A stretch of 64,000 nucleotides of DNA from CAZVRZ01 sp964629965 (GCA_964629965.1 CAZVRZ010000006.1:1-64000); one strand, 5' to 3'; numbered from the stretch's first letter, positions 1 to 9,989 are shown. Numbers and translations are program-made. The notes: a model not told the origin generated them from the letters alone.

Positions 1-158
1 GCGGCAAGGCCCTTTACCAGCATCCTTCTTCCCCGAAAAATTGAAACACACCCATACATTGCCGGATAACGATCAAGGATCATAGGCGATTTTCTATTAG
101 CCATCCAGCCAAGAAAAGGGTATCATTAACGTATCCATATTTTGACACGGAGGTAGAA

Positions 159-1337
159 ATGAGTTCTTCAGCAAAAGTCAGGCTGGCGGTGATCGGTGTG
201 GGCACGATGGGCAGTCAGCATGTGGTGGATGTTCACAAGCTGCCCAACATCGAGCTGGCTGCTGTTTGTGATATCGACCGAGAGCGGGCCGATCATTACG
301 CCTGGCAGTATCAAGTGCCGGCTTGCTATTCGACCGCAGACCTGTTCGACCGGGTGCAGCTAGACGGCGTGCTCATTGCCACCCCGCACTATGATCACAC
401 CCCCATCAGCATCGAAGCGCTGGGCCGTGGATTGCACGTTCTGACGGAAAAGCCTATTGCAGTGCACAGCAAAGATGCCTTGCGAATGATCGCGGCTTAC
501 GAGCAGGCCAAAGAGAAAAATCCCAACCTGGTTTTCGCGGCTATGTTCCAACAGCGCACGTATGGTTTCTGGCGCAAGATCAAAGCGCTGATCGATGAGG
601 GCGAATTGGGCCACCTGGTGCGCACCACCTGGATCATCACCAATTGGTTCCGCACCCAGAGCTACTATGATAACGGCGGCTGGCGCGCGACCTGGAAAGG
701 CGAAGGCGGTGGGGTGCTGCTCAACCAGTGCCCGCATAACCTGGACTTGTACCAGTGGTTCGTGGGCATGCCCAGGCGGGTGGCAGGGTTTGCTTCGATC
801 GGCAAATACCACAACATCGAAGTGGAAGACAATGTCACGGGCTATTTCGAGCATGAAAACGGCATGGTGGGTCATTTTATTACCACGACGGCCGAATCAC
901 CCGGCACGAACCGGCTGGAGATCCACGGAGAAAAAGGCAAACTGATCTTTGAAAACGAACGCCTGACTTTCTTCCGCAACCGCTATTCCATGTTCGACCA
1001 GATCAAGAACAGCTCGAGCGGTTATGAAACGGTTGAAAATTGGGTGGTGGATGTGCCCTATCGCCATCACGGCGAGATGGGGCATCGCCTGGTGACCGAG
1101 AACTTTGCCAACGCCATTTTGAAAGGCGAGAAGTTGATCGCTCCTGCTGTGGAGGGCATCCATTCGCTGACCCTGGGCAATGCGATCATGCTTTCTTCGC
1201 TGCTTGGGCAGCCTATCGAGATGCCGTTCGATCACGAGACCTATGCGACCAGGCTGCAAGAGCTGGCAGCGAACTCGCGCTTCCAAAAGACGGTGCGCGA
1301 GCAAGAAATCACCGATTTCGGCAAATCATTTCAGTAG
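159..1337 (+). CDS. Gfo/Idh/MocA family oxidoreductase
   Basis: NAD(P)-dependent sugar or inositol-type dehydrogenase, 392 aa, the usual length of the family. The N-terminal Rossmann motif GVGTMGSQH is at about residues 13-21 and the family's EKP motif follows (TEKPIAVHS, about residue 97), whose lysine is the catalytic/cofactor residue in known members. The C-terminal half is the alpha/beta substrate domain. Start supported by the ribosome site CGGAGG just upstream (about 150-155). It is the first of three same-strand genes with two sugar-isomerase barrels 18 and 14 bases apart, so it probably oxidises a sugar or cyclitol in one catabolic route. The exact substrate cannot be read from sequence. 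Confidence 0.93.
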   Translation: MSSSAKVRLAVIGVGTMGSQHVVDVHKLPNIELAAVCDIDRERADHYAWQYQVPACYSTADLFDRVQLDGVLIATPHYDHTPISIEALGRGLHVLTEKPIAVHSKDALRMIAAYEQAKEKNPNLVFAAMFQQRTYGFWRKIKALIDEGELGHLVRTTWIITNWFRTQSYYDNGGWRATWKGEGGGVLLNQCPHNLDLYQWFVGMPRRVAGFASIGKYHNIEVEDNVTGYFEHENGMVGHFITTTAESPGTNRLEIHGEKGKLIFENERLTFFRNRYSMFDQIKNSSSGYETVENWVVDVPYRHHGEMGHRLVTENFANAILKGEKLIAPAVEGIHSLTLGNAIMLSSLLGQPIEMPFDHETYATRLQELAANSRFQKTVREQEITDFGKSFQ

Positions 1338-1355
1338 AGCGAGGAGAAGCCGACA

Positions 1356-2183
1356 ATGAAAATCAGTTTTATGACCCTGGGCTGCCCCCAGTGGGACTTG
1401 GACACCATCTGTGCGCGCGGGCGCGAATATGGGTTCGACGGCGTCGATTTGCGCGGCTATCTGAGCGGGCTGGATATCACGCTGCTGCCAGAATTTACCG
1501 TGGAAGCGGCACAAACCCGGCGAAAGTTGGATGAGGCCGGTCTGGCAGTGAGTGGGATCAGTTCCAGTATCCGGGTATGTGTGGCCGAAGAATTGGACAA
1601 TAACCTGGAGGAAGCGCGCCGCACGATTGCGGTGGCGCATGAATTCGACTGCGAGAACGTGCGCATTTTCGGCGGCGGCGATCCCAAAGAAAGCCGTGAC
1701 ACGCTGGCTCAACAAGGCCGCACGTGCGTGGAAAAGATCCTGGCGCTCGATGGGGCACGCGACCTGCACTGGTTGTTCGAGACACACGATCTGTGGGTGC
1801 AGGCCCAGCACTGCCGACTGCTGCTAGACAGCATCTCCGACCCGGCTTTTGGCGCGCTGTGGGATATGGGGCATACCTGGCGCGTCGGTAGAGAGAAACC
1901 GGCCGATTCTTACGCTGCCATTGGCCGGCGCGTGGGGTATGCTCACGTGAAAGATGCAGTTTACGAGCCAGGCGCAGTGCTGGCGATGGAAGATGGTTGG
2001 CGCTATGTGATCCCGGGCACGGGCCAGCTTCCCCTAGCAGAGTCAATCGCTCTGTTGAGACAGAACGGCTATCGCGGTTGGCTTTTGTGCGAGCACGAAA
2101 AACGCTGGCACCCCACCCTGCCCGAACCGGAAGAGATCTTCCCGGCGTTCGTGCGTTGGGTGCAACCACTCATCAAAGGTTAA
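1356..2183 (+). CDS. Sugar phosphate isomerase/epimerase (AP-endonuclease-2 type TIM barrel)
   Basis: 275-aa xylose-isomerase-like TIM barrel. Strand ends carry the expected metal ligands: ETHD (about residue 140), DMGH (about 170), HVKD (about 195) and a late CEHE (about 247). Such proteins isomerise or epimerise sugars, inosose or hydroxypyruvate-like compounds, often next to Gfo/Idh oxidoreductases, as here. Start at ATG with GAGGAG about 10 bases upstream. Member of the three-gene catabolic operon; substrate unknown. Confidence 0.88.
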   Translation: MKISFMTLGCPQWDLDTICARGREYGFDGVDLRGYLSGLDITLLPEFTVEAAQTRRKLDEAGLAVSGISSSIRVCVAEELDNNLEEARRTIAVAHEFDCENVRIFGGGDPKESRDTLAQQGRTCVEKILALDGARDLHWLFETHDLWVQAQHCRLLLDSISDPAFGALWDMGHTWRVGREKPADSYAAIGRRVGYAHVKDAVYEPGAVLAMEDGWRYVIPGTGQLPLAESIALLRQNGYRGWLLCEHEKRWHPTLPEPEEIFPAFVRWVQPLIKG

Positions 2184-2197
2184 AACAAGGAGGCAAG

Positions 2198-3103
2198 ATG
2201 TATTACACAGGTTTCGCAGATGAAGCAGGCAGTTCTATCGATATCCAGATCAAGGCTACCCAGAGCCTGGGCTGGAGCTATATTGAGTCCCGCAACGTAG
2301 ATGGGATCAACCTGACGGATGTCTCCGCTGAGAAATTTGCGGAAATCTGCCAAAAGCTGGAGGCAGCCGGCATTCATATTAACTGCTTTGGCAGCGCAAT
2401 CGCCAACTGGAGCACCGATCCGCGCAGCGCGGAAGATTTTGAGCGCAGCCTGGCATCGCTCCAGCGCGCCATCCCGCGCATGCAAACCCTGGGGACGAAG
2501 CTGATCCGCGGCATGAGCTTTGGCGTGGTGCTCGACGCGCAGCCCGACAGCCCAGAGATCGAGAAATTGATCTTCGATAAAGTGCGCATCCTGGTGCGAG
2601 CATGCGAAGAGGGCGAGGTCATTTACCTGCACGAGAACTGCATGAATTACGGCGGCATGTCGCACGAGCACACGTTACGGTTGATCGAACAGGTCAACTC
2701 GCCAAACTTCAGGCTGGTGTTCGATACGGGCAACCCGGTAGGCACCGACCGGCGCATCGGTAAGCCGCCCTATCGCAAACAGAGTTCGTGGGAATTCTAC
2801 AGCCAGGTGAGAGAATTTGTGGATTATATCCACATCAAGGACAATATCTACGTCGAGGAGACCGGCGGACTCTTCCCTAAGCTGAACCACACCTTCCCCG
2901 GCGAGGGGCACGGCGATGTCCGGCGCATTGTGAAAGACATGCTTCGCTGCGGCTACCAGGGCGGCTTTTCGATCGAACCGCACCTGGCAGCGGTCTATCA
3001 CGATAACTCGATCACTTCGCCTGATGAGATCCGCTTTGCTAATTACGTTGAATATGGCAGACGCTTTATGAAAATGGTGGCGGAAATCCAGGCAGAGTTG
3101 TGA
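2198..3103 (+). CDS. Sugar phosphate isomerase/epimerase (second TIM barrel)
   Basis: 301-aa xylose-isomerase-like barrel, distinct in sequence from the upstream one. Metal/catalytic positions visible: LHEN (about 148), FDTGN (about 178), HIKDN (about 210) and SIEPH (about 260). The reading frame stays open further upstream to 1997, but ATG 2198 is chosen because AAGGAGG lies 7-11 bases before it and the barrel begins right there (YYTGFADEAG). Probably translated with the preceding two genes; the pair of barrels beside one dehydrogenase resembles inositol or rare-sugar pathways, which is an inference only. Confidence 0.88.
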   Translation: MYYTGFADEAGSSIDIQIKATQSLGWSYIESRNVDGINLTDVSAEKFAEICQKLEAAGIHINCFGSAIANWSTDPRSAEDFERSLASLQRAIPRMQTLGTKLIRGMSFGVVLDAQPDSPEIEKLIFDKVRILVRACEEGEVIYLHENCMNYGGMSHEHTLRLIEQVNSPNFRLVFDTGNPVGTDRRIGKPPYRKQSSWEFYSQVREFVDYIHIKDNIYVEETGGLFPKLNHTFPGEGHGDVRRIVKDMLRCGYQGGFSIEPHLAAVYHDNSITSPDEIRFANYVEYGRRFMKMVAEIQAEL

Positions 3104-3109
3104 GGGGCG

Positions 3110-4273
3110 CTATTGCGGTATCAGCGCTCTCAGGATCAGATCCATCCAGATCATTTTATCTGGCACGTATATGCCAAAGCCAGAGCAGAATTCCCAATAG
3201 GCCCAACTGAAGCCGCGTTCTTCTGCCTGCCGGGCAACGTACTCGGTCCAGCGGGCGCGCGAGTCCATGTCGGCTTTATAGTAGGCGCCAAACTCACCCA
3301 TGTAAACAGGGCGGCCATTTTCTGCAGCCCAGCGGGAAACCATATCAAATTCCCTTTGTACGACCTGCTTCTCGTTGGCAGAACCGGTCCACTGCAGGCC
3401 CAGCCAGTTGGCGCTGCCCTGGGCCCACTCTGCACCCTGGTGGGTGAATCGGAAGGGGTTATAGTAGTGATACGTGACGATGATATACCGATCTTCTTCC
3501 GGCAGCTTTAAACCATTGAAGCGATAAACGCTGTTCCATTCCACCGGCCCCAGCACCACCACGCGCTCTGGGTTGGAGGCGCGCACCACCTGGAGCACTT
3601 CAGCAACCAATTCGTTCCAAAGATCAGCGGTGAAAGCAGTGTTAGGCTCGTTGAGCGGCTCAAACAACAACTCATCGGGGTAATCCTGATAGTGTTCGGC
3701 AATCTGCCGCCAGATGGCCAGGTAGCGTTCGGTGTGCGCCTGCGGCTCCTTGAAGATTTCCTCGTAATGGTGCATGTTGAGCACCACCGCCAGGTTGCGC
3801 GAGAGCGCCTGGTTCACAGCCCAATCGATGCGCTCGAAGAAGGCGCTGTCGATGGTGTAAGGCGCTTCTGTCAAAGCATGAGCCGACCAGCGCACTGGGA
3901 TGCGCACAGAATCAAAGCCCTTGTCTTTGACCATTTGAAAATATTCTTCTTGCAAGATCACCCCCCAATCGCCTTCTCGGGGGGCTTCTAAAGCATTGCC
4001 GAAATTCACGCCCTGGCCCAGGAGGCGATTGATCTCAAAAGCCTTGCCGGTCATGGGCGCGGCCTCGGCGACCGTGGGAACCGGGGTGGCAGTGAGCGCA
4101 AGCGGGGTAGCGGTGGGCCTGGGCAGCTCGGTCGGGGTAACGGTGGGCGCAAGCGGGGTAGCGGTTGGCCTGGGCGGCTCGGTCGGCGCAGCCGGCACAG
4201 GGGATGGACTGCTCTTGGTGCAGGCCGCGGCCAACAACATCGGCAGCAACAACAATACAATTCGCTTGAACAT
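3110..4273 (-). CDS. Secreted GH5-family glycoside hydrolase lipoprotein (cellulase-like)
   Basis: 387 aa from ATG 4273, chosen over a longer frame because a GGAGG site lies just upstream and the new N-terminus is a clean lipoprotein signal (MFKRIVLLLL...LAAACTK). A Pro/Thr/Ala linker follows, built from a 17-residue repeat (51-bp DNA unit, two copies around 4096-4197). The catalytic barrel shows the GH5 acid/base in PLNEPN (about residue 206) and the nucleophile in MGEFGAYY (about 326). It should hydrolyse a beta-glucan or mannan at the cell surface. It runs opposite to the flanking sugar genes, converging with the isomerase operon 6 bases away. Confidence 0.9.
   Translation of the reverse strand: MFKRIVLLLLPMLLAAACTKSSPSPVPAAPTEPPRPTATPLAPTVTPTELPRPTATPLALTATPVPTVAEAAPMTGKAFEINRLLGQGVNFGNALEAPREGDWGVILQEEYFQMVKDKGFDSVRIPVRWSAHALTEAPYTIDSAFFERIDWAVNQALSRNLAVVLNMHHYEEIFKEPQAHTERYLAIWRQIAEHYQDYPDELLFEPLNEPNTAFTADLWNELVAEVLQVVRASNPERVVVLGPVEWNSVYRFNGLKLPEEDRYIIVTYHYYNPFRFTHQGAEWAQGSANWLGLQWTGSANEKQVVQREFDMVSRWAAENGRPVYMGEFGAYYKADMDSRARWTEYVARQAEERGFSWAYWEFCSGFGIYVPDKMIWMDLILRALIPQ
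4078..4197 (-). repeat. 51-bp tandem repeat encoding the GH5 linker
   Basis: Two nearly identical 51-bp units (starting about 4096 and 4147) encode 17-residue Pro/Thr-rich repeats (PRPTATPLAP-type). In-frame expansion only changes linker length between the lipid anchor and the catalytic barrel. Confidence 0.8.
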
Positions 4274-4405
4274 GGCGCCTCCAATAAAAGAACAACTGAT
4301 TGTCACCAATTGTACCAGTGAAACAATTATTTTATTTCTCTCTAGTTTAGGGTAGAATCAGAATGCAAGATCAATTTCAATCATCATCAACCTTACGGAG
4401 GTAAT

Positions 4406-5734
4406 ATGACCAAGATCACATTCATTGGCGCGGGCAGCCTGGGTTTCACGCGCGGCCTGGTGCGCGATGTACTGACTTTCCCATTGCTTAGAGACGCCAC
4501 GTTGTCGCTCATGGATATCGATCCCGAACGCCTGGAATTTGCCCGTAAGGCAGTTCAACGCATCGTAGATATGGGTCATTACCCGGCGCGCGTCGAGGCT
4601 ACGCTGGACCGGAGCGAGGCGCTTAAGGGTGCAGACGTGGTCTTATGTACGATTCTGGCGGGCGGAACGGAAGTCTGGCGGCATGATATTGAAATTCCAA
4701 AGAAATACGGCGTGGATATCAATATCGGCGACACGCGCGGCCCCTCAGGTATCTTCCGATTTCTGCGCACGGCCCCGGTGATGATCAGTATCGTCAAAGA
4801 TATGGAACGCTACTGCCCGCAAGCCGTATTGCTCAACTATACCAACCCGATGGCTATGCTATGCCGGGCGATGCAGGCGATCACATACGTCAGGCTGACG
4901 GGCTTGTGTCACAGCGTGCAAGGCACCGCTGAAATGCTGGCGAATTGGATCGGCGCGCCGATGAACGAAATCACCTATACCTGCGCTGGCATCAACCACC
5001 AGGCATGGTATCTCAAGTACGAGTGGAATGGTAAAGATGCTTACCCGCTCATCCGAGCCGCAATCAACGGACGCCCGGAGATCTATAACGAAGAAATCGT
5101 TCGTAATGAGATGTTTTTACACCTGGATTACTATGTAACCGAGTCCAGCGGGCATAACTCGGAATACAACGCCTGGTTCCGCAAACGCCCGGATTTGATC
5201 GAAAAATACTGCACGCACGGCACAGGCTGGAACCCGGGCGAGTATGCTTACATTTTGCGTGAATACCAAAAGCATGATGCCACCTGGAAGGACGAAGCAG
5301 CCCAATGGTTTGCCCAGGAAACACCGATCAGCCTGGAGCGCGGCCATGAATACGCGGCCTATATCATCAATGCTTTAATGGGCGGCGAGATCTTCTCTTT
5401 CAACGGCAACGTGCGCAACACCAACCTGGTGACCAACTTGCCAGAAGGCGCCTGCGTGGAAGTGCCAGTATTTGTCGACCGGGTAGGCTTCCATCCGGTG
5501 CCGGTTGGCGCGCTGCCGCCTCAATGTGCGGCGCTAACCAATCTGAGCGCCAGCGTGGAGGAGATGGCGGTGGAAGCATCCTTTGACGGCAACCCGCGCC
5601 TGGTGTTCCAGGCGATCGCCAACGACCCACTGACAGCCGCGGTGCTTTCACTGGCTGAAATCAAGGCGATGGTCAACGAGATGTTTGCCATGAACCAGGC
5701 ATACCTGCCGCAGTTCAAGCATTTTGAGGCCTGA
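4406..5734 (+). CDS. GH4-family NAD-dependent alpha-glucosidase/alpha-galactosidase
   Basis: 442 aa, typical for glycoside hydrolase family 4, which cleaves glycosides by an NAD/Mn-dependent oxidation-elimination route in the cytoplasm. N-terminal NAD motif GAGSLGFTRG at residues 8-17; metal ligand Cys168 in GLCHSVQGT and His198 in GINHQAWYL; NYTNPM before them. The CHSVQG form is like MelA/AglA-type galactosidases/glucosidases, but substrate is not decided by this. Start has ACGGAGG 8 bases upstream. Divergent from the GH5 gene across a 130-base promoter region. Confidence 0.92.
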   Translation: MTKITFIGAGSLGFTRGLVRDVLTFPLLRDATLSLMDIDPERLEFARKAVQRIVDMGHYPARVEATLDRSEALKGADVVLCTILAGGTEVWRHDIEIPKKYGVDINIGDTRGPSGIFRFLRTAPVMISIVKDMERYCPQAVLLNYTNPMAMLCRAMQAITYVRLTGLCHSVQGTAEMLANWIGAPMNEITYTCAGINHQAWYLKYEWNGKDAYPLIRAAINGRPEIYNEEIVRNEMFLHLDYYVTESSGHNSEYNAWFRKRPDLIEKYCTHGTGWNPGEYAYILREYQKHDATWKDEAAQWFAQETPISLERGHEYAAYIINALMGGEIFSFNGNVRNTNLVTNLPEGACVEVPVFVDRVGFHPVPVGALPPQCAALTNLSASVEEMAVEASFDGNPRLVFQAIANDPLTAAVLSLAEIKAMVNEMFAMNQAYLPQFKHFEA

Positions 5735-5752
5735 CCCTTTTGGCTTGCCGGC

Positions 5753-6952
5753 TTATAGGTTAGGGGGCCTATACTGCGAAAGGGTGATGTTCAAGCGCGT
5801 CGCCAGGCTGAAAAGGTGCTTCTGAGCAGTGGCTTGCAGGTCAATACCGGGATCGGCATAATAAGCATCCCAGATATCCAACAAGACTTGTGATAACCTG
5901 TCTTCGACCAGACCCCATATCGGGAATGTCTGGTAAGTGCGAGCATTCAGCAATACTTTCGCCAGAGATTGCAGCCAGGGCTGGTTGCGGAAAGGCGGCA
6001 GGGAAAAAGACTCCACCCGGCAGGGTAACACGCCCAGGGGAATGGCAAAACGCGCCTGGAAAGGCGAGCCGAGCAAAAAGCTGACCAACTCAAGCGCCGC
6101 CCAGCGCTGGCGGCAATGTTTCCAGATCACCAGGTTCGAGCCACCGGTGAAGGAAGCATTTGGAAAAGGAGCAACTCCCCAGGTTGGACGGATACTTGCC
6201 GGAGAGTCAACCCCTCGAGAGCCAAACATGATGGCGCTTTGTTTGGCATGATAAGCATCGATATAGTGGTTCTCACGGCAAAACGTGAGCGCTTGCGGCG
6301 AGAGATGACGTAATAAGCGGTAATAGGCCACCACGGCGGCTATAAATTCGGGCTGGTCGATCAACATGCGCTTACCATCTGGGGTGCCAAAATCGCCGCC
6401 CATACCCCAGACCCAGGGTGCCAGGCAGTGTAAATTTGTGAAACGATCCTGGTTGAGAGGTAGATGAACCGGAATTTCCACACCGATCTGCTTCAAGCGT
6501 TCGACTGTTTGATCGATGGCCGCGAAACTTTGGAAAGCCGTTGCTTCGTCTACACCGGCTTGCTGCAGCAGATCCTTATGGTAGTGTATGGCAAAAACGT
6601 CCGTCAACCAGGGGATCGCCCAGACCGTGGAATTACCAGGCAGGGTGCAATTCACCCAGGAAACGGGAACAAAATCTTCTGCCTTTCCAATTTCGGATAA
6701 TTCCCGATTGGTGAGCGGCTGCACCACATTCATGAGAATAAAATCAGTCAGCCAGGTTTGACCAATCTCAGATACATCGGCCCCCTGCCCCTGGAAAACC
6801 ATGCGGTTCAAGACGTTGCGCCCGTCTTCCCAATCGATGATTTGCAGCTTGACACGTATTCGAGACTGCTCCTCAAATTCTCGGATGAGGGGTGTTAAAA
6901 CACTTTCCGTTTGGGCGCCATAGTTCATGACCGATAGAGTAAGCGATGCCAT
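5753..6952 (-). CDS. Family-1 extracellular solute-binding protein-like, no signal peptide
   Basis: 399 aa with the fold signature of ABC-sugar-transporter binding proteins: LTLSVMNYG at the start, ADVSEIGQTWL, and AIPWLTDVFAIHYHKDLLQQAG. Unusually the mature-type beta strand begins at residue 3: there is no signal peptide or lipobox, and the upstream frame hits a stop (TAA) within about 45 bases with no alternative start. No permease genes adjoin. It sits back to back with a sensor histidine kinase. It may be a cytosolic sugar-sensing protein, a decayed transporter part, or depend on another export route. Confidence 0.82.
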   Translation of the reverse strand: MASLTLSVMNYGAQTESVLTPLIREFEEQSRIRVKLQIIDWEDGRNVLNRMVFQGQGADVSEIGQTWLTDFILMNVVQPLTNRELSEIGKAEDFVPVSWVNCTLPGNSTVWAIPWLTDVFAIHYHKDLLQQAGVDEATAFQSFAAIDQTVERLKQIGVEIPVHLPLNQDRFTNLHCLAPWVWGMGGDFGTPDGKRMLIDQPEFIAAVVAYYRLLRHLSPQALTFCRENHYIDAYHAKQSAIMFGSRGVDSPASIRPTWGVAPFPNASFTGGSNLVIWKHCRQRWAALELVSFLLGSPFQARFAIPLGVLPCRVESFSLPPFRNQPWLQSLAKVLLNARTYQTFPIWGLVEDRLSQVLLDIWDAYYADPGIDLQATAQKHLFSLATRLNITLSQYRPPNL

Positions 6953-6984
6953 TGGGTATCCTATTTGCCTGGAACTAATCTCTA

Positions 6985-6996
6985 TTTATTGTATCA
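6985..6996 (-). promoter_or_regulatory. Extended -10 promoter of the solute-binding-like gene
   Basis: On the minus strand TGATACAAT (TACAAT at 6993-6988 with a TGn extension) lies 36 bases before the ATG. No good -35 is seen, as is usual for extended -10 promoters. Confidence 0.45.
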
Positions 6997-7088
6997 TGCC
7001 CCAGCAGTATGGGTGCCAAACCCTTCGGAAAATTTTGCTACCCTGCGATCACTCTCAAAACATCAAAAATGGTAAAATAAATACAGCT

Positions 7089-9989
7089 ATGAAGACACTT
7101 AAGCCGCCCGAGATCAAGCTGGGGGTGAGTTGGAAGCTCATTCTGCCTGTCTGCGCGATCGTGCTGGTGATCGTCGGCCTGCAGGGCTGGTTAAATGTCA
7201 ACGCTGCCCGCCAGCGGAATGAAGAGCAGGAGCGCCAGAACTTATTGGCCGCATACCGAAATTACACGAACGAAGTGCAGCAACTGCTAGACTCTGCCAC
7301 AGCGCTGGCGATCAGTATTGCAGGGCAGCCCAATGTACAAGATTTGATCGTGGCGCAAAACCGCCAAGAATTGTTGGAACTGCTTACGCCCACATTTGAC
7401 CAGCTCCAGCGATATGGATTCGATCACTTGTATATCCACCAGGCGGATGGACAGGTATTCCTGCGAGTTCATGATCGAGAAGAAGCTGGAGATATCGTCT
7501 CCATCAATCGCCAAACAACCCAGGCCGTGATCGAGACGGGCCAGCCTGCGGCAGGCATTGAATTAGATCCCGATCACCTGGGAATTCGTAGCGTTGCACC
7601 GATCTTCAGACAAAATGAGTTGGTTGGCCTGGTGGAAGTTGGAGTAGATTATGACCAGGCCTTCCTGGATACGATGAAAATTCGTCATAGCTTGGATTAC
7701 ACACTTTGGATTTCCAATGAGGCGGCCGAACAAGCCAGTATGTCAGCTCGGAGCGAGATGCCGGCACCATCATCCAGATTATTCTATTATGCGAGCACAA
7801 CCGAAGCCAGGCCGGCAATAACGGAAGAGGTTTATTTACAGATGATGGCAGTGGGCGATCCGCAAGTTCATTTTGTCTCTGCCGGAGATGATCGCCTCTC
7901 CGTCCTGGCAGCTCCATTCTATGGCAGCAACAATCGGATCCTGGGGGTCATGGAGATATCCACTTCCCGCGCCCCGGCTATTGCCGCTCTAAAAAGCAGC
8001 CAAAGGAATACGTTGGCGCTCGTAGCTGTACTGGCACTGGCAGCCATTGGGTTTATGTGGCTGACGATCGATTCCGTCGTGCTGCGGTCGCTGCGTCACC
8101 TTACCAATGTGGCTGGCAGGCAGCTTGCAGGCGACTTAGCCGCCCAGGCCGTCCTGCCGGAAGATGAATTTGGCATCCTGGGAAACACATTGAACAGTAT
8201 GACAAAAACCATCCGATCTTCGATCCAGGACCTGGAACACCAGGTTGAGGGGGTGCGCCAGGCAGAGGCGGCAGCCCAGCAGGAGATCGAACGACGTAAA
8301 AGCATGGGCGAATCTTTGCGCCAGGAACGCGACCTGGTGGCGCGTTTGATGGCAGTCAGCCCGGCGGGCATCGTGGTGCTCAACCGAGAAGGGCAGATCA
8401 CATTTGCCAATACGCGCGCAGAGCAAGTGCTTGGACTGCAGCACTCCGAGATCACCCAGCGCACTTATAACGATCCTTCCTGGAAGATCACAGGCGAGCA
8501 AGGACAGCCTTACCCCGACCAGGAGCTCCCCTGGAAGCAGGTGATCGATACAGAGCAGCCCGTCTATGATATTCGCCACACGATCGAATGGCCCGATGGG
8601 CAGAGGGTGTATATTTCTGTTAACGCCGCACCCTTATATGATGAAAGCGGTCAAATTGAAAGCGTGGTAGCCACGGTAGAAGATATCAGCATGCAAAAGC
8701 TGGCCGCTTTCAAAGAACAAGAACACTATGAATGGCTGAAGAGAGTGATCGAGCAAGGCAAGCTGGTCACACAAATCACCGACTGGCATTCCTGTTTGTA
8801 TAAGATTCGGGAAGTTGTCTGCTCGGGCCTGGGGTTTGACCGGGTTGGCTTGTATGTGTACGATCCAGATAAAAATACTTACTTCGGTTCCTATGGTACA
8901 GATAAGAATGGGAACGTGATCGAGGAATGGGACGTTGAATTCAACTTTCGGACCCAAGAAAGTTTTGAACAACTGGTTCATTCGCCAGAAAAGTATGTCA
9001 TCTGGAACGATTATGATGCTCAATGGAATTTTTCACCAGATGACCTGATGTATGGCGTCAAGGATCATGTGCAGGTGGCGGCCTGGGTTGGAGAAATGCC
9101 CGTCGCAGTAATCAGCGTAGATAACCTGCTGACCCAACGCCCGATTGCAGAGCAGCAAATAGAAGCGCTGCGACTTTTTGCCGGCTATGCCGGCATGGCG
9201 ATCGAAAATGCGCGCTTGCACGATGAAATATACCAGTACGCCCAGGCCCTGGAAAGCCAGGTGGACGAGCGCACTTCTCAACTGCAAGCTATTAATAAGG
9301 AATTGGAGGCGTTTGCCTATTCGATCTCTCATGATCTCCGCGCTCCACTGCGAGCGATCGATGGCTACAGCGCCTTGCTCGAAGAAGATTATCGCGATCG
9401 TTTGAGCGGTGACGCAGCCACCTTCCTAATAAACATCCGCTTGACCACACGAAAAATGAGCGACCTGATCGATGGACTGCTGCGTCTTTCTCGCCTGGGA
9501 CGCCAGCCATTAAAAATGCAGAGGATCGACTTGAAAGCATTGATCGGCCAAGTGTGGGCAGAAATGGAAGAAGAATGGAACGATCGGCCCATCGAATTGA
9601 GGGTGGACATGCTGCCAGATTGTGACGCCGACCCCATCTTGTTCCAACAGGTGTGGGTGAACCTGATCTCGAATGCGCTCAAGTTTACCCGCGGCAGAAA
9701 CCCGGCCTGCATCGAGATCGGCTATCAACCAAACGATAACAGCCCGGTTTTCTATATCCGCGATAACGGCGTTGGTTTTGATAGTCGTTATGCCGATAAA
9801 TTATTTGGCGTCTTCCAGCGTTATCATTCGATCGATGATTATGAAGGTCATGGGATTGGATTGGCGATCGTCAACCGGATCATCTTGCGGCATGGCGGCA
9901 GGATCTGGGCGGAGGCAGCCATCGACGAGGGAGCGACATTCTTTTTCAGCCTGCCCCAGGAAAACATCTATAACCAGAAAAACAGCTAG
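7089..9989 (+). CDS. Membrane sensor histidine kinase (Cache-HAMP-PAS-GAF-HisKA-HATPase)
   Basis: 966 aa from ATG 7089; the open frame extends upstream but only here does the protein begin with a short tail and first membrane segment (residues about 16-38). An extracytoplasmic sensor region (40-300, Cache-like) and second membrane segment (about 308-331) are followed by HAMP (332-385), a coiled coil, a PAS domain (about 417-540), a GAF domain (about 555-705), a dimerisation helix with phospho-acceptor His748 in SISHDLRAPL, and an ATPase domain with N (NLISNALKF), G1 (DNGVGF) and G2 (GHGIGLAIV) boxes. No response regulator is adjacent, so its partner is unknown. An extended -10 (TGGTAAAAT, 7070-7078) lies 10 bases before the start and no ribosome site is visible. 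Confidence 0.93.
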   Translation: MKTLKPPEIKLGVSWKLILPVCAIVLVIVGLQGWLNVNAARQRNEEQERQNLLAAYRNYTNEVQQLLDSATALAISIAGQPNVQDLIVAQNRQELLELLTPTFDQLQRYGFDHLYIHQADGQVFLRVHDREEAGDIVSINRQTTQAVIETGQPAAGIELDPDHLGIRSVAPIFRQNELVGLVEVGVDYDQAFLDTMKIRHSLDYTLWISNEAAEQASMSARSEMPAPSSRLFYYASTTEARPAITEEVYLQMMAVGDPQVHFVSAGDDRLSVLAAPFYGSNNRILGVMEISTSRAPAIAALKSSQRNTLALVAVLALAAIGFMWLTIDSVVLRSLRHLTNVAGRQLAGDLAAQAVLPEDEFGILGNTLNSMTKTIRSSIQDLEHQVEGVRQAEAAAQQEIERRKSMGESLRQERDLVARLMAVSPAGIVVLNREGQITFANTRAEQVLGLQHSEITQRTYNDPSWKITGEQGQPYPDQELPWKQVIDTEQPVYDIRHTIEWPDGQRVYISVNAAPLYDESGQIESVVATVEDISMQKLAAFKEQEHYEWLKRVIEQGKLVTQITDWHSCLYKIREVVCSGLGFDRVGLYVYDPDKNTYFGSYGTDKNGNVIEEWDVEFNFRTQESFEQLVHSPEKYVIWNDYDAQWNFSPDDLMYGVKDHVQVAAWVGEMPVAVISVDNLLTQRPIAEQQIEALRLFAGYAGMAIENARLHDEIYQYAQALESQVDERTSQLQAINKELEAFAYSISHDLRAPLRAIDGYSALLEEDYRDRLSGDAATFLINIRLTTRKMSDLIDGLLRLSRLGRQPLKMQRIDLKALIGQVWAEMEEEWNDRPIELRVDMLPDCDADPILFQQVWVNLISNALKFTRGRNPACIEIGYQPNDNSPVFYIRDNGVGFDSRYADKLFGVFQRYHSIDDYEGHGIGLAIVNRIILRHGGRIWAEAAIDEGATFFFSLPQENIYNQKNS

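Noticed and set aside
1997..2197. Upstream extension of the second sugar-isomerase frame
   Set aside because: It overlaps the previous gene in another frame and lacks a ribosome site; AAGGAGG precedes ATG 2198.
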